A stretch of 11,482 nucleotides of DNA from Pseudomonadota bacterium (GCA_021845555.1 JAJZVS010000081.1:1-11482); one strand, 5' to 3'. Positions 1 through 9,077 are shown, numbered from the stretch's first letter. Program-made: numbers and translations. The notes: generated by a model not told the origin, from the letters alone.

Positions 1-161
1 GGATGCGGATGTCCACGCGCGGGATTCGCACAGTGGAATCCAAGGGCGGGATCGACGCCTATCTGCTCGGCACGCCGAATCGGCGCTTGCAGCCCGAGGG
101 GTTGGTGCTGAAGCGGCGCCTGCTGCGCGCCCAGACCAAGCGCGCCGCCGCCACCGCGTAA
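1..161 (+). CDS. rpmB: 50S ribosomal protein L28, 3' end (partial)
   Basis: This is the last 52 codons of a gene that begins left of the window; the frame uses codons starting at position 3 and stops with TAA at 159-161. The peptide contains STRGIRTVESKGGIDAYLL, the signature C-terminal half of bacterial ribosomal protein L28, and ends in a basic, Ala-rich tail (QTKRAAATA). L28 is a small basic protein of the large ribosomal subunit. About half of an alphaproteobacterial L28 (roughly 95-100 residues) is visible. A terminator-like hairpin lies immediately after the stop, so the gene is probably transcribed separately from glyQ. The identification is from sequence recognition of the family and is firm despite the truncation. 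Confidence 0.93.
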   Translation, partial: MRMSTRGIRTVESKGGIDAYLLGTPNRRLQPEGLVLKRRLLRAQTKRAAATA

Positions 162-165
162 GCGC

Positions 166-190
166 GCGGCGCCGTTCGCGCCGCCGTTTT
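166..190 (+). terminator. Probable Rho-independent terminator of rpmB
   Basis: A perfect 7-bp inverted repeat, GCGGCGC (166-172) and GCGCCGC (178-184), encloses a 5-base loop and is followed by CG and four T residues (187-190). It starts 5 bases after the rpmB stop. The stem is all G/C, but the T tract is short, so efficiency is uncertain. Confidence 0.55.
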
Positions 191-356
191 CCGCCTGACC
201 GTCTCGCCGCCGTCCTGCCCCGCCGGACGGCGCGCGCGGCTGGGGCCGCCGCCCCGGCGGGGCCGCGCCCACGGCAGGGTGCAGCCGCGTTCCGGTCCTT
301 GCCGCAGCGCAAACAGGGTGCTTTACCTCGCGCCGCACGCAACCCCGAGCCTGCCG
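191..356. other. rpmB-glyQ intergenic spacer
   Basis: This is the rest of the 195-bp gap between rpmB and glyQ. It is extremely GC-rich, with several short G/C inverted repeats (for example CCGTCC and GGACGG flanking a short C-rich loop near 209-230) that may simply reflect composition. The glyQ frame is open back to an ATG at 279, but the conserved protein begins at the ATG at 357. No small gene or RNA is evident. Confidence 0.4.
299..327 (+). promoter_or_regulatory. Candidate sigma70-type promoter for glyQ
   Basis: A TTGCCG hexamer (299-304) is followed after 17 bases by TTTACC (322-327), in the locally least GC-rich part of the rpmB-glyQ gap and about 30 bases before the glyQ start at 357. 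The -35 match is reasonable but the -10 matches only about half the consensus. It is supported mainly by position between a terminator and the first gene of the operon. Confidence 0.28.
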
Positions 357-1223
357 ATGCCAGACGCCGCTGCCCCGAGCTTCCAGGAGCTGATCCTTCG
401 CCTCCAGCGGTTCTGGAGCCGCCAGGGCTGCGTGCTGTTGCAGCCCTACGACATGGAAATGGGCGCCGGCACGTTCCACCCGGCCACCACGCTGCGCGCG
501 CTGGGGCCGAAGCCGTGGCGGGCGGCCTATGTGCAGCCCTCCCGTCGCCCCACCGACGGGCGCTACGGGGAGAACCCGAACCGGCTGCAGCACTACTACC
601 AGTATCAGGTCATCATGAAGCCCTCGCCGGCGGACGCGCAGGAGCTCCTGCTGGCGAGCTACCGCGAGATCGGCCTCGATCCGCTGCGCCACGATTTCCG
701 CTTCGTGGAGGACGACTGGGAAAGCCCCACGCTGGGCGCCTGGGGGCTGGGCTGGGAGGTCTGGTGCGACGGCATGGAAGTGGGCCAGTTCACCTATTTC
801 CAGCAGGTCGGCGGGATCCCGGTCACGCTGCCCAGCTTCGAGATGACCTACGGGCTGGAACGCCTGGCGATGTATGTGCAGGACGTGGAAAACGTCTATG
901 CGCTCGATTTCAACGGCGCGGGCACGACCTACGGGGACGTGTTCCTGCGCGCCGAGCGCGAGTTCAGCGCGTTCAATTTCGAGCACGCCGATACCGGCCG
1001 GCTGATGACCCATTTCGCCGACGCGGAGGCCGAATGCGCCGCGCTGCTGGGCAACCGCCTGGCCCTGCCGGCCTACGACCAGTGCATCAAGGCGAGCCAT
1101 CTGTTCAACCTGCTCGACGCCCGCGGCGTCATCAGCGTGACCGAGCGGGCGAGCTATATCGGCCGGGTCCGGACCCTGGCGAAAGCCTGCTGCGAGGCCT
1201 GGGTGGCGGGGGAGGGGGGATGA
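357..1223 (+). CDS. glyQ: Glycyl-tRNA synthetase alpha subunit
   Basis: This 288-residue protein is the class II catalytic subunit of the bacterial alpha2beta2 glycyl-tRNA synthetase, which charges tRNA-Gly in the cytoplasm. Recognisable blocks are FWSRQGCVLLQPYDMEMGAG (residues 19-38), RRPTDGRYGENPNRLQHYYQ (63-82), EVGQFTYFQQVGG (141-153) and the motif-3-like GLERLAMY (166-173). The length matches the family (about 290-300). An upstream in-frame ATG at 279 would add 26 unconserved residues; the ATG at 357 places the typical sequence SFQELILRLQRFW right after the start, so it is preferred. The stop codon overlaps an ATG as ATGA at 1220-1223. The partner glyS is separated from it by vapBC, which is unusual because the two are normally adjacent. 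Confidence 0.97.
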   Translation: MPDAAAPSFQELILRLQRFWSRQGCVLLQPYDMEMGAGTFHPATTLRALGPKPWRAAYVQPSRRPTDGRYGENPNRLQHYYQYQVIMKPSPADAQELLLASYREIGLDPLRHDFRFVEDDWESPTLGAWGLGWEVWCDGMEVGQFTYFQQVGGIPVTLPSFEMTYGLERLAMYVQDVENVYALDFNGAGTTYGDVFLRAEREFSAFNFEHADTGRLMTHFADAEAECAALLGNRLALPAYDQCIKASHLFNLLDARGVISVTERASYIGRVRTLAKACCEAWVAGEGG

Positions 1224-1244
1224 CTTCCGCCGCCGCGGCGCCTA

Positions 1245-1273
1245 TTTCTACCACCAAGCGGGATGTTTCTACC
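1245..1273. promoter_or_regulatory. Direct repeat TTTCTACC x2, candidate VapB/VapBC operator
   Basis: The octamer TTTCTACC occurs at 1245-1252 and again at 1266-1273, exactly 21 bp apart, or two helical turns. It lies in an AT-richer patch between the glyQ stop and the likely vapB start, against a very GC-rich background. VapB antitoxins commonly autoregulate by binding repeats upstream of their operon, so this is a plausible operator or internal promoter region. The assignment is inference from position, spacing and composition. Confidence 0.35.
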
Positions 1274-1282
1274 GAGGGTGCG

Positions 1283-1549
1283 ATGGGCGCGCAGTTGAAC
1301 ATCAAAAGCGAGGACGCCTACCGGCTGGCCTCCGATCTTGCCGCGCTGACCGGCGAAAGCCTGACCGCCGCGGTGACGGCGGCGCTGCGCCAGCGGCTGG
1401 AACGGGAGCGGCGGGAGCGGGATATCGAGCGCGCGGCGCGCCTGGCCCGGATCGCCGCCCTGGCGGCGGAGATTCGCGCCAGTATTCCAGGGCCGGTGTC
1501 TAGCGCCGATCATAACGATCTCTATGGCCCGGACGGGCTGCCGGCGTGA
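1283..1549 (+). CDS. vapB: VapB-family antitoxin (Rv0623-like, PSK_trans_fac type)
   Basis: This small 88-residue protein begins with the family-typical MGAQLNIKSEDAYRLASDLA followed by LTGESLTAAVTAALRQRLER. These regions form the N-terminal DNA-binding/dimerisation segment of Rv0623-like VapB antitoxins. The central part (residues about 39-66) is a long, highly charged Arg/Glu/Ala helix, and the C-terminal tail SSADHNDLYGPDGLPA resembles the toxin-neutralising end of these antitoxins. The start at 1283 has GAGGG four bases upstream. An alternative in-frame ATG at 1220, overlapping the glyQ stop, would add 21 residues that do not look family-like. The gene overlaps vapC in a GTGA junction, so the two are translationally coupled. 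It should bind and silence VapC and repress its own transcription. Confidence 0.88.
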   Translation: MGAQLNIKSEDAYRLASDLAALTGESLTAAVTAALRQRLERERRERDIERAARLARIAALAAEIRASIPGPVSSADHNDLYGPDGLPA

Positions 1550-1935
1550 TCGTCGATGCCTCCGCCCTGTTGGCGATTGCGTTCGGCGAGCCGGAAGCGG
1601 GAATTTTCGCGGACGCGATCACGCTGGCTCCTGGCGCGCTGATGGCCGCGCCGAGCTGGGTGGAGGCGGCGATCACCATTGCTCGCCGCGGCGGCGCGAC
1701 GGCCCTGCTGGACCGGTTGGTCAGCGAACTCGGGATCGAGCTTCGTCCGTTCACGCCCGAACACGCGCGCGCGGCGCTGGCCGCCTTCGCCGCCTTCGGC
1801 AAGGGGCGGCACGGGGCGGCGCTGAATTATGGGGACTGCATGACCTATGCCTTCGCCCGCTGCGAGGGGCGGCCGCTGCTGTTCAAGGGCAATGACTTCC
1901 CGCAGACCGACGTCGCGCCGGCGTTGAAGGACTGA
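1546..1935 (+). CDS. vapC: VapC-family PIN-domain ribonuclease toxin
   Basis: This 129-residue PIN-domain protein has the acidic catalytic set expected of an active Mg2+-dependent RNase: D4 in MIVDASALL, E40 in SWVEAAI, D97 in NYGDCMTYAFA, and D117 in the C-terminal LLFKGNDF motif. VapC toxins block translation by cutting tRNAs or rRNA; the particular target here cannot be read from sequence. The GTG start at 1546 overlaps the vapB stop (GTGA), the usual coupling for these pairs. The stop TGA (1933-1935) lies two bases before the glyS ATG, and the glyS ribosome-binding site lies inside vapC. All key residues are intact, so the toxin looks functional and must be held in check by VapB. Confidence 0.93.
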   Translation: MIVDASALLAIAFGEPEAGIFADAITLAPGALMAAPSWVEAAITIARRGGATALLDRLVSELGIELRPFTPEHARAALAAFAAFGKGRHGAALNYGDCMTYAFARCEGRPLLFKGNDFPQTDVAPALKD

Positions 1936-1937
1936 GC

Positions 1938-3998
1938 ATGCCGGAATTGTTCCTGGAACTGTTCTCCGAGGAGATCCCCGCGCGCATGCAGGCGGGCGGG
2001 GCGGCCGATCTGGCGCGGCTGGTCGGCGCCGCGCTGGCCCCGCTCGCCCCGACGGCGCTCGAAACCTTTCATGGCCCGCGCCGGATCGCGCTGCGGGCCG
2101 ATGTGGCCGCCGCCGTTGCCGCCTCCGCCACCGTCGAACGCGGCCCGCGTGCCAGCGCGCCGGAGCAGGCGCTGACCGGGTTCCTGCGCAAGCACGGCGC
2201 GGCGCGCGAGGATTTGCGCCAGGAGGGCGACTACTGGGTGCTGGAAAAGCGCGCCGAGGCGGTGCCCGCCGCCGCGCTGATCGCGGCCGCGCTGCCCGCC
2301 CTGCTGCGCCGCTTCCCCTGGCCGAAATCCATGCGCTGGGGCGGGGCGAGCGGCTTTACCTGGGTTCGCCCGCTGCGCCGGATCGTCTGCCTGCTGGACG
2401 GCGCGGTGGTGGGCTTCGACCTGCGTGACGGCGCCGACGACGGGCACGGGCTGGCGTCGTCCGACCTGACCGAGGGGCACCGGTTCCACGCCCCCGGCGC
2501 CTTCGCCGTGACCTCGGCCGCCGACTGGGCGGATAAGCTCGGCCACCGGCGCGTGCTGGCCGATGCCGCCGAGCGCAAGCGCCGCATCGCCACCGGGTTG
2601 GCCGCCGAGGCGCGGGCGCGCGACCTGGTGCTGGTCGAGGATGCCGGGCTGCTCGACGAAGTCTCGGGCCTGGTCGAATGGCCCGTGCCGCTGCTGGGTC
2701 GCATCGATCCGGGTTTCATGGACCTGCCGGCCGAGGTGATGCAGGTCTCCATGCGGGTGAACCAGCGCTATTTCGCGCTGCGCCACGCCGATGGCGGGGC
2801 CGCGCCGTTCTTCGGCTTCGTTGCCAATATCGAAGCGGACGACGGCGGCGCGGCGATCGTCGCCGGCAACGAGCGCGTGCTGCGCGCGCGGTTCGCGGAC
2901 GCGCGGCATTTCTGGGATCTCGATCGCAAGACGCCGCTCGCCGCGCGGGTGGCGGCGCTGGACGGGATTACGTTCCACGCGAAACTCGGCAGCCAGGGCG
3001 CGCGGGTGCGCCGGCTGCGTGGGTTGGCCGCGCATATCGCCCCGCTGGTCGGGGCCGATCCGGCGCAGGCGGCGCGCGCGGCGGAGCTTGCCAAGGCCGA
3101 TCTGGTGACCGGCATGGTGGGCGAGTTCCCCGAACTGCAAGGCGTGATGGGCAGCTACTACGCGCGCCACGACAATGAACCTGCGGCGGTGGCGGACGCG
3201 ATCCGCGATCATTACGCGCCGAAGGGGCCGGGCGATGCGGTGCCGGCCGCTCCGGTTTCGGTGGCGCTGGCGCTGGCCGACAAGCTGGATCAGCTCGCCG
3301 GGTTCTTCGCCGTCGGCGAGCGGCCGACCGGTTCGGGCGATCCCTACGCGCTGCGCCGCGCCGGCCTCGGGATCATTCGTATCGTCCGCGAGAACCGGCT
3401 GCGCCTGCCGCTGCTGGGCTGCATCGAGGCGGCTGGCGCCGGGTTCGCCGACGCCGGGATCGCGCCACTGCCCGCGACCGAGATCCTGGACTTCCTGATC
3501 GAGCGTCTGCGCGTTCAGTTGCGCGCCGAGGGGGCGCGGCACGACGTGCTGGATGCCGTGCTGGCGCTCGGGCGCGACGACGACCTGACCCGCCTGCTGG
3601 CGCGGCTGGAGGCGGTGGCCGGCCTGCTCGGCACCGCGGACGGGGAAAACCTGCTCGCCGCGTATCGCCGGGCGGACAACATCGTGCAGATCGAGGCGCA
3701 GCGCGACGGGCAGGAATACGACGCGATCGACCCCGCGCGGTTCGAGGCCCCGGAAGAGCGCGCTGTCGGCGAGGCGATCGGCGCGCTTTCCGGCGTGGTC
3801 GCCCAGGCGCTGGCGGAGGAGAGTTTCGCCGCCGCCGCGTCCGCCATGGCCCGTTTGCGCGCGCCGCTCGATGCCTTCTTCGAGCGCGTGACCGTGAACG
3901 CGCCGCAACCCGAATTGCGCCGCAATCGTCTGGCCTTGCTGCGCGCGGTGCGCGAAACCATGCGCCAGCTGGCAGATTTCTCGAAAATACAAGGCTGA
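1938..3998 (+). CDS. glyS: Glycyl-tRNA synthetase beta subunit
   Basis: This 686-residue protein is the beta subunit of glycyl-tRNA synthetase, which supplies tRNA recognition for the alpha2beta2 enzyme; E. coli GlyS is of similar length. Diagnostic segments are LELFSEEIPARM (6-17) near the N-terminus, HAKLGSQGARVRRL around residue 347, TGMVGEFPELQGVMGSYYA (391-409), and GERPTGSGDPYALRRAGLGI about 60 residues later. The C-terminal part is the Arg/Leu-rich anticodon-binding region. The start ATG has AAGGA (1926-1930) upstream inside the end of vapC, with a two-base gap between the genes. It therefore shares a transcript with glyQ and vapBC and could be affected by any VapB-controlled internal promoter. 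The gene appears intact. Confidence 0.97.
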   Translation: MPELFLELFSEEIPARMQAGGAADLARLVGAALAPLAPTALETFHGPRRIALRADVAAAVAASATVERGPRASAPEQALTGFLRKHGAAREDLRQEGDYWVLEKRAEAVPAAALIAAALPALLRRFPWPKSMRWGGASGFTWVRPLRRIVCLLDGAVVGFDLRDGADDGHGLASSDLTEGHRFHAPGAFAVTSAADWADKLGHRRVLADAAERKRRIATGLAAEARARDLVLVEDAGLLDEVSGLVEWPVPLLGRIDPGFMDLPAEVMQVSMRVNQRYFALRHADGGAAPFFGFVANIEADDGGAAIVAGNERVLRARFADARHFWDLDRKTPLAARVAALDGITFHAKLGSQGARVRRLRGLAAHIAPLVGADPAQAARAAELAKADLVTGMVGEFPELQGVMGSYYARHDNEPAAVADAIRDHYAPKGPGDAVPAAPVSVALALADKLDQLAGFFAVGERPTGSGDPYALRRAGLGIIRIVRENRLRLPLLGCIEAAGAGFADAGIAPLPATEILDFLIERLRVQLRAEGARHDVLDAVLALGRDDDLTRLLARLEAVAGLLGTADGENLLAAYRRADNIVQIEAQRDGQEYDAIDPARFEAPEERAVGEAIGALSGVVAQALAEESFAAAASAMARLRAPLDAFFERVTVNAPQPELRRNRLALLRAVRETMRQLADFSKIQG

Positions 3999-4014
3999 AC
4001 GGAGTTTCCCCGCC

Positions 4015-6684
<2,670 letters not shown>

Positions 6685-6708
6685 GGCGCGCGCAGTCCCC
6701 CTTGCGGG

Positions 6709-6744
6709 GCAAGCGGCGGCGCGCCGATACTCGCCGCCGCTTGC
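6709..6744 (+). terminator. 13-bp perfect inverted repeat after ppdK, possible terminator or attenuator
   Basis: GCAAGCGGCGGCG (6709-6721) and its exact reverse complement (6732-6744) enclose a 10-base loop, beginning 24 bases after the ppdK stop. No T tract follows, so it does not meet the classic intrinsic-terminator definition. It could end or weaken the operon transcript, protect the 3' end of the mRNA, or influence the gene that starts at 6778. Confidence 0.5.
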
Positions 6745-6777
6745 GATCCTGCATGGCACGCAAAAGAGGGGGAACAC

Positions 6778-7089
6778 ATGGCCAAACGCGCCGCGCCGCC
6801 GCGCCCACGCAAAACAGCCCGCAAAGCCAAATCCGCCGCCGCGCCGGCCGCCACGCGCAAGGCGGCCGCACGCAAGGCCCCGGCCCTGGCCAAACGGGCA
6901 CCGGCCAAGCGCGCCGCGCCCAAGCCTGCCGCGCCGAAGCGGACGCCCGCCAAGGCAGCCGCCCCCAAGCGCGCCGCGTCCAAACCCGCCGCTCCGAAGC
7001 GAGCCGCCGCGAAGCGGGCCGCCCCGCGCAAGCCCGCCCCCGCCAAGCGCGCGGCGGCGCCGAAGCGCGTTCGCGCCGCCGCCCCGCAG
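6778..7089 (+). repeat. Low-complexity AAPKR-encoding region
   Basis: This is the part of the cupin gene that encodes the basic tail. AAPK appears five times and AKR/KRA units recur, with varied codons (GCC/GCG, AAG, CGC/CGG, CCC/CCG). The units are degenerate rather than exact DNA repeats, so tail length is likely to vary between relatives by recombination or slippage. Confidence 0.6.
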
Positions 7090-7461
7090 CGCTTCACCGT
7101 CAGCCATCTGCGCGAGGACGATTTCCAGCCCAACGGCCTGCGCGCCTACGCGCTGTATCGTGATCTCGGCATCGCGGACGCCACCGGCGGGCTGGCCCAG
7201 GCGCATGTGATCCGCATGGTCCCGCCGGTGACCGACGAGGTGCGCCAGCGCCACCTGCACAACGTCGATCTGCAACTCGTCTATGTCCTGAAAGGCTGGA
7301 TGAAGAACGAGTTCGAGGGATACGGCGTGCAGATGATGGAGCAGGGCAGCTGCTGGCTGCAACCGCCCGGCATCAAGCACACGGTGCTCGACTATTCGGA
7401 CGATCTCGAGGTGCTGGAGCTCATCATTCCGGCCGACTTCGAAACGCTCCCGGCCGACTGA
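6778..7461 (+). CDS. Cupin-domain protein with histone H1-like Lys/Ala/Pro tail
   Basis: This 227-residue protein has two parts. Residues 1-104 are almost entirely A, P, K and R with repeated AAPK(R) units, 34 basic residues and no acidic residue before position 113, like the tails of bacterial H1-like nucleoid proteins. Residues about 105-227 form a single cupin beta-barrel with HLHNVDLQLVYVLKG (159-173) and the second motif PPGIKH (196-201). Likely metal ligands are H159, H161 and H201, with Gln166 where most cupins have Glu. The start ATG has a strong AGAGGGGG site seven bases or so upstream. The tail suggests binding to DNA, RNA or another polyanion; the ligand and function of the cupin are unknown. 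The upstream inverted repeat suggests it may be expressed apart from ppdK. Confidence 0.85.
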   Translation: MAKRAAPPRPRKTARKAKSAAAPAATRKAAARKAPALAKRAPAKRAAPKPAAPKRTPAKAAAPKRAASKPAAPKRAAAKRAAPRKPAPAKRAAAPKRVRAAAPQRFTVSHLREDDFQPNGLRAYALYRDLGIADATGGLAQAHVIRMVPPVTDEVRQRHLHNVDLQLVYVLKGWMKNEFEGYGVQMMEQGSCWLQPPGIKHTVLDYSDDLEVLELIIPADFETLPAD

Positions 7462-7468
7462 GCGCCGG

Positions 7469-8413
7469 CTACCCCGCGCGCGGATGCGCCGCGCGCCAGG
7501 CCGCGAGCAGCGAGGTCTCGTCCACCGCCGTGTAGCGTTGGGTGGTGGACAGGCTTGCGTGGCCCAGCAGGTCCTGGATGGCGCGCAGGTCCGCGCCGGC
7601 CGCCAGCAGGTGGGTGGCGAAGGAATGGCGCAGCGCATGCGGCGTGGCGTGCTCCGGCAGGCCGCGCAGCCGGCGGAACTCCCGTAGCGCCCGCTGCGCC
7701 ACGCCGGGGTTCAGCCGCTCCCCGCGCGCGCCGAGGAACAGCGGCCGGTCCGGCGCGCGATCGGGATGGAACCGCAACCACGCGGCGATCGCCGCGCGCA
7801 CCGCCGGCAGCACCGGGACCAGCCGCTCCTTGCCGCCCTTGCCGCGCACCCGCAGCGTCGCGCTGCCCTCGGTGCTGCTCTCGGTGCTGTTGGGCACATC
7901 GCGCAGATTGAGCGAAAGCGCCTCGGCGATGCGCAGCCCGCAGCCATAGAGCAGGGTGAACAGCGCGGTGTCGCGCGCGGCCAGCGCCTCGCTGCGCGCC
8001 GCCTCGCCGATCTCCCCGGCCACCGCGCCGGCATCGGGTTCGCTCAGCGCGCGTGGCGCGGGCGGGCGGCGGCGCGGCGTGGCGATCAGCCGGACCGCGG
8101 GGTTGTCCGCCAGCCCCCGGCGCGCGAGGAAGCGGAACAACCCGCGCACCGCCGCCAGATGCCGGGCCCGGCTGGCCGCGCTCAGCCCCTCCTCGTGCTG
8201 GAGCGCCAGCCAGGCGCGCAGATCGGCCTGGCGCAGCGCGGCCAGTGCCGCCAGGTCCGGCTCCGCGCCCAGATGCCGCGTCAGGAACCCGAGGAATGCC
8301 GCAAGGTCGGCGCCATAGGCCGCCACCGTCAGCGGCGCGGCGCGGCGTTCGGTGGCGAGCCAGCCGAGGAAGGCCAGCCGCGCTTCCTCGGCGGTCACCG
8401 GTTTTCCCCCCAT
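7469..8413 (-). CDS. xerC: Tyrosine recombinase XerC
   Basis: This 314-residue site-specific recombinase acts with XerD at dif to resolve chromosome dimers. The N-terminal SAM-like core-binding domain spans about residues 8-100 and the catalytic domain about 120-305. The full active-site set is visible: R161 in GCGLRIAEAL, K192 in RGKGGKERLVP, H259 and R262 in HALRHSFATHLL, H285 in LLGHASLSTTQRY, and nucleophile Y294. The ATG at 8413 was chosen because the open frame beyond it runs antisense-like through the DUF484 gene. It follows DUF484 by 10 bp, an association typical of XerC rather than XerD. A 12-bp tandem duplication encodes NSTE-SSTE at residues 175-182, just before the catalytic beta-hairpin. 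The gene ends 7 bp from the convergent cupin gene. Confidence 0.93.
   Translation of the reverse strand: MGGKPVTAEEARLAFLGWLATERRAAPLTVAAYGADLAAFLGFLTRHLGAEPDLAALAALRQADLRAWLALQHEEGLSAASRARHLAAVRGLFRFLARRGLADNPAVRLIATPRRRPPAPRALSEPDAGAVAGEIGEAARSEALAARDTALFTLLYGCGLRIAEALSLNLRDVPNSTESSTEGSATLRVRGKGGKERLVPVLPAVRAAIAAWLRFHPDRAPDRPLFLGARGERLNPGVAQRALREFRRLRGLPEHATPHALRHSFATHLLAAGADLRAIQDLLGHASLSTTQRYTAVDETSLLAAWRAAHPRAG
7476..7496. terminator. 8-bp inverted repeat at the convergent cupin/xerC junction
   Basis: GCGCGCGG (7476-7483) and CCGCGCGC (7489-7496) form a perfect 8-bp stem with a 5-base loop, 14 bases after the cupin stop and within the last codons of xerC. No T tract follows. It may serve as a weak terminator for the cupin transcript but could be compositional. 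Confidence 0.25.
7868..7891 (-). repeat. 12-bp tandem duplication within xerC
   Basis: CTCGGTGCTGCT (7868-7879) is followed directly by CTCGGTGCTGTT (7880-7891), differing at one base. On the coding strand the units encode N-S-T-E and S-S-T-E. The duplication is in frame and lies in the loop before the beta-hairpin carrying catalytic K192, a place tolerant of length change. Confidence 0.6.
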
Positions 8414-8423
8414 CGGCCGCGCC

Positions 8424-9077
8424 TCACGCGCAGCGATCGAGCGCGGCGCCGATCGCGCGGCCGAGGAACGCCAGCGCCCCGGTGCCCTGCCGCGGATCAA
8501 GCGCGCCGGCGTCGCGCGAGGCGAGCGCCAGCAGGCTCGGCGGGCCGTTCCACGGCACCCGCACCAGCGCGTCCACCAGCGCCAGCCGCGCGGCTTCGGC
8601 GTGCAGCAGCGCGGCGTCCGGCGGATCGTCGCGGAACAACACGTCGCGCCCGCCCAGCAGCCGTGCCACCGTGCCGGCGGGCAGCGGGTGGGCACCGGGG
8701 TGATGGTCCTCGATGCAGAGCGCGGCGGCATCGACCGCCAGCACGCCGGGCAGCACGTGCGCGACGCAGTCGGCCGGATCGGCGCTGCCGATCAGCGCCA
8801 GCACCGCCGGTTGCACCCGCGCCGCCAGCGCCGCCCCGGCGCGGCCGGCGGCCAGTACCAGATCGGCCCGCTCGGCCAGCGCCGCGGCCCGTGCCCGCCC
8901 GGCGGCAATCATCGCCGCCATGTGGTCTGCCAGCCTTTCCCCGTGCACCCGCGCCGGCGGGGCGAGCAGGTGGTAAAGCTCAGGGTGTTCGGCAAGCCAA
9001 CCGGGCCGGGCGCGCAGGAAGGAGCGGACCTGGTCCTCCTCCGCCTCCGCGACCAGCAGCGGGGCCGGATCAGACAA
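8424..9077 (-). CDS. DUF484 family protein (GAF-like)
   Basis: This 217-residue protein belongs to the DUF484 family, recognised by its N-terminal pattern VRSFLRARPGWLAEHPELYHLL (residues 17-38), a following Ala/Arg-rich helical segment (about residues 50-90), and a C-terminal GAF-like region of about 120 residues. The biochemical role is unknown; the family is repeatedly found next to xerC, including in enterobacteria. The start is a TTG at 9077 that overlaps the end of tal by 8 bp (ATTGTCTGA), indicating translational coupling; no in-frame ATG lies near. The stop is 10 bp before the xerC start, so tal, DUF484 and xerC form one minus-strand operon. No transmembrane segment or signal peptide is seen. 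The family call is good; the start is less certain. Confidence 0.85.
   Translation of the reverse strand: MSDPAPLLVAEAEEDQVRSFLRARPGWLAEHPELYHLLAPPARVHGERLADHMAAMIAAGRARAAALAERADLVLAAGRAGAALAARVQPAVLALIGSADPADCVAHVLPGVLAVDAAALCIEDHHPGAHPLPAGTVARLLGGRDVLFRDDPPDAALLHAEAARLALVDALVRVPWNGPPSLLALASRDAGALDPRQGTGALAFLGRAIGAALDRCA

Noticed and set aside
279..356. The upstream ATG at 279 as glyQ start
   Set aside because: The 26 added residues (MQPRSGPC...) have no GlyQ-like character, and the start would lie upstream of the best promoter candidate.
299..1282. The plus-strand open frame from 299 that is continuous with vapB, suggesting one long protein
   Set aside because: Upstream of 1283 it is an out-of-frame reading of glyQ with Arg/Ala/Gly-rich noise; only the last 88 residues match an antitoxin.
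1224..1937. Vestiges of a transposon or integron as the vehicle of vapBC
   Set aside because: No terminal inverted repeats, target duplication, transposase remnant or attC-like palindrome could be seen at either edge.
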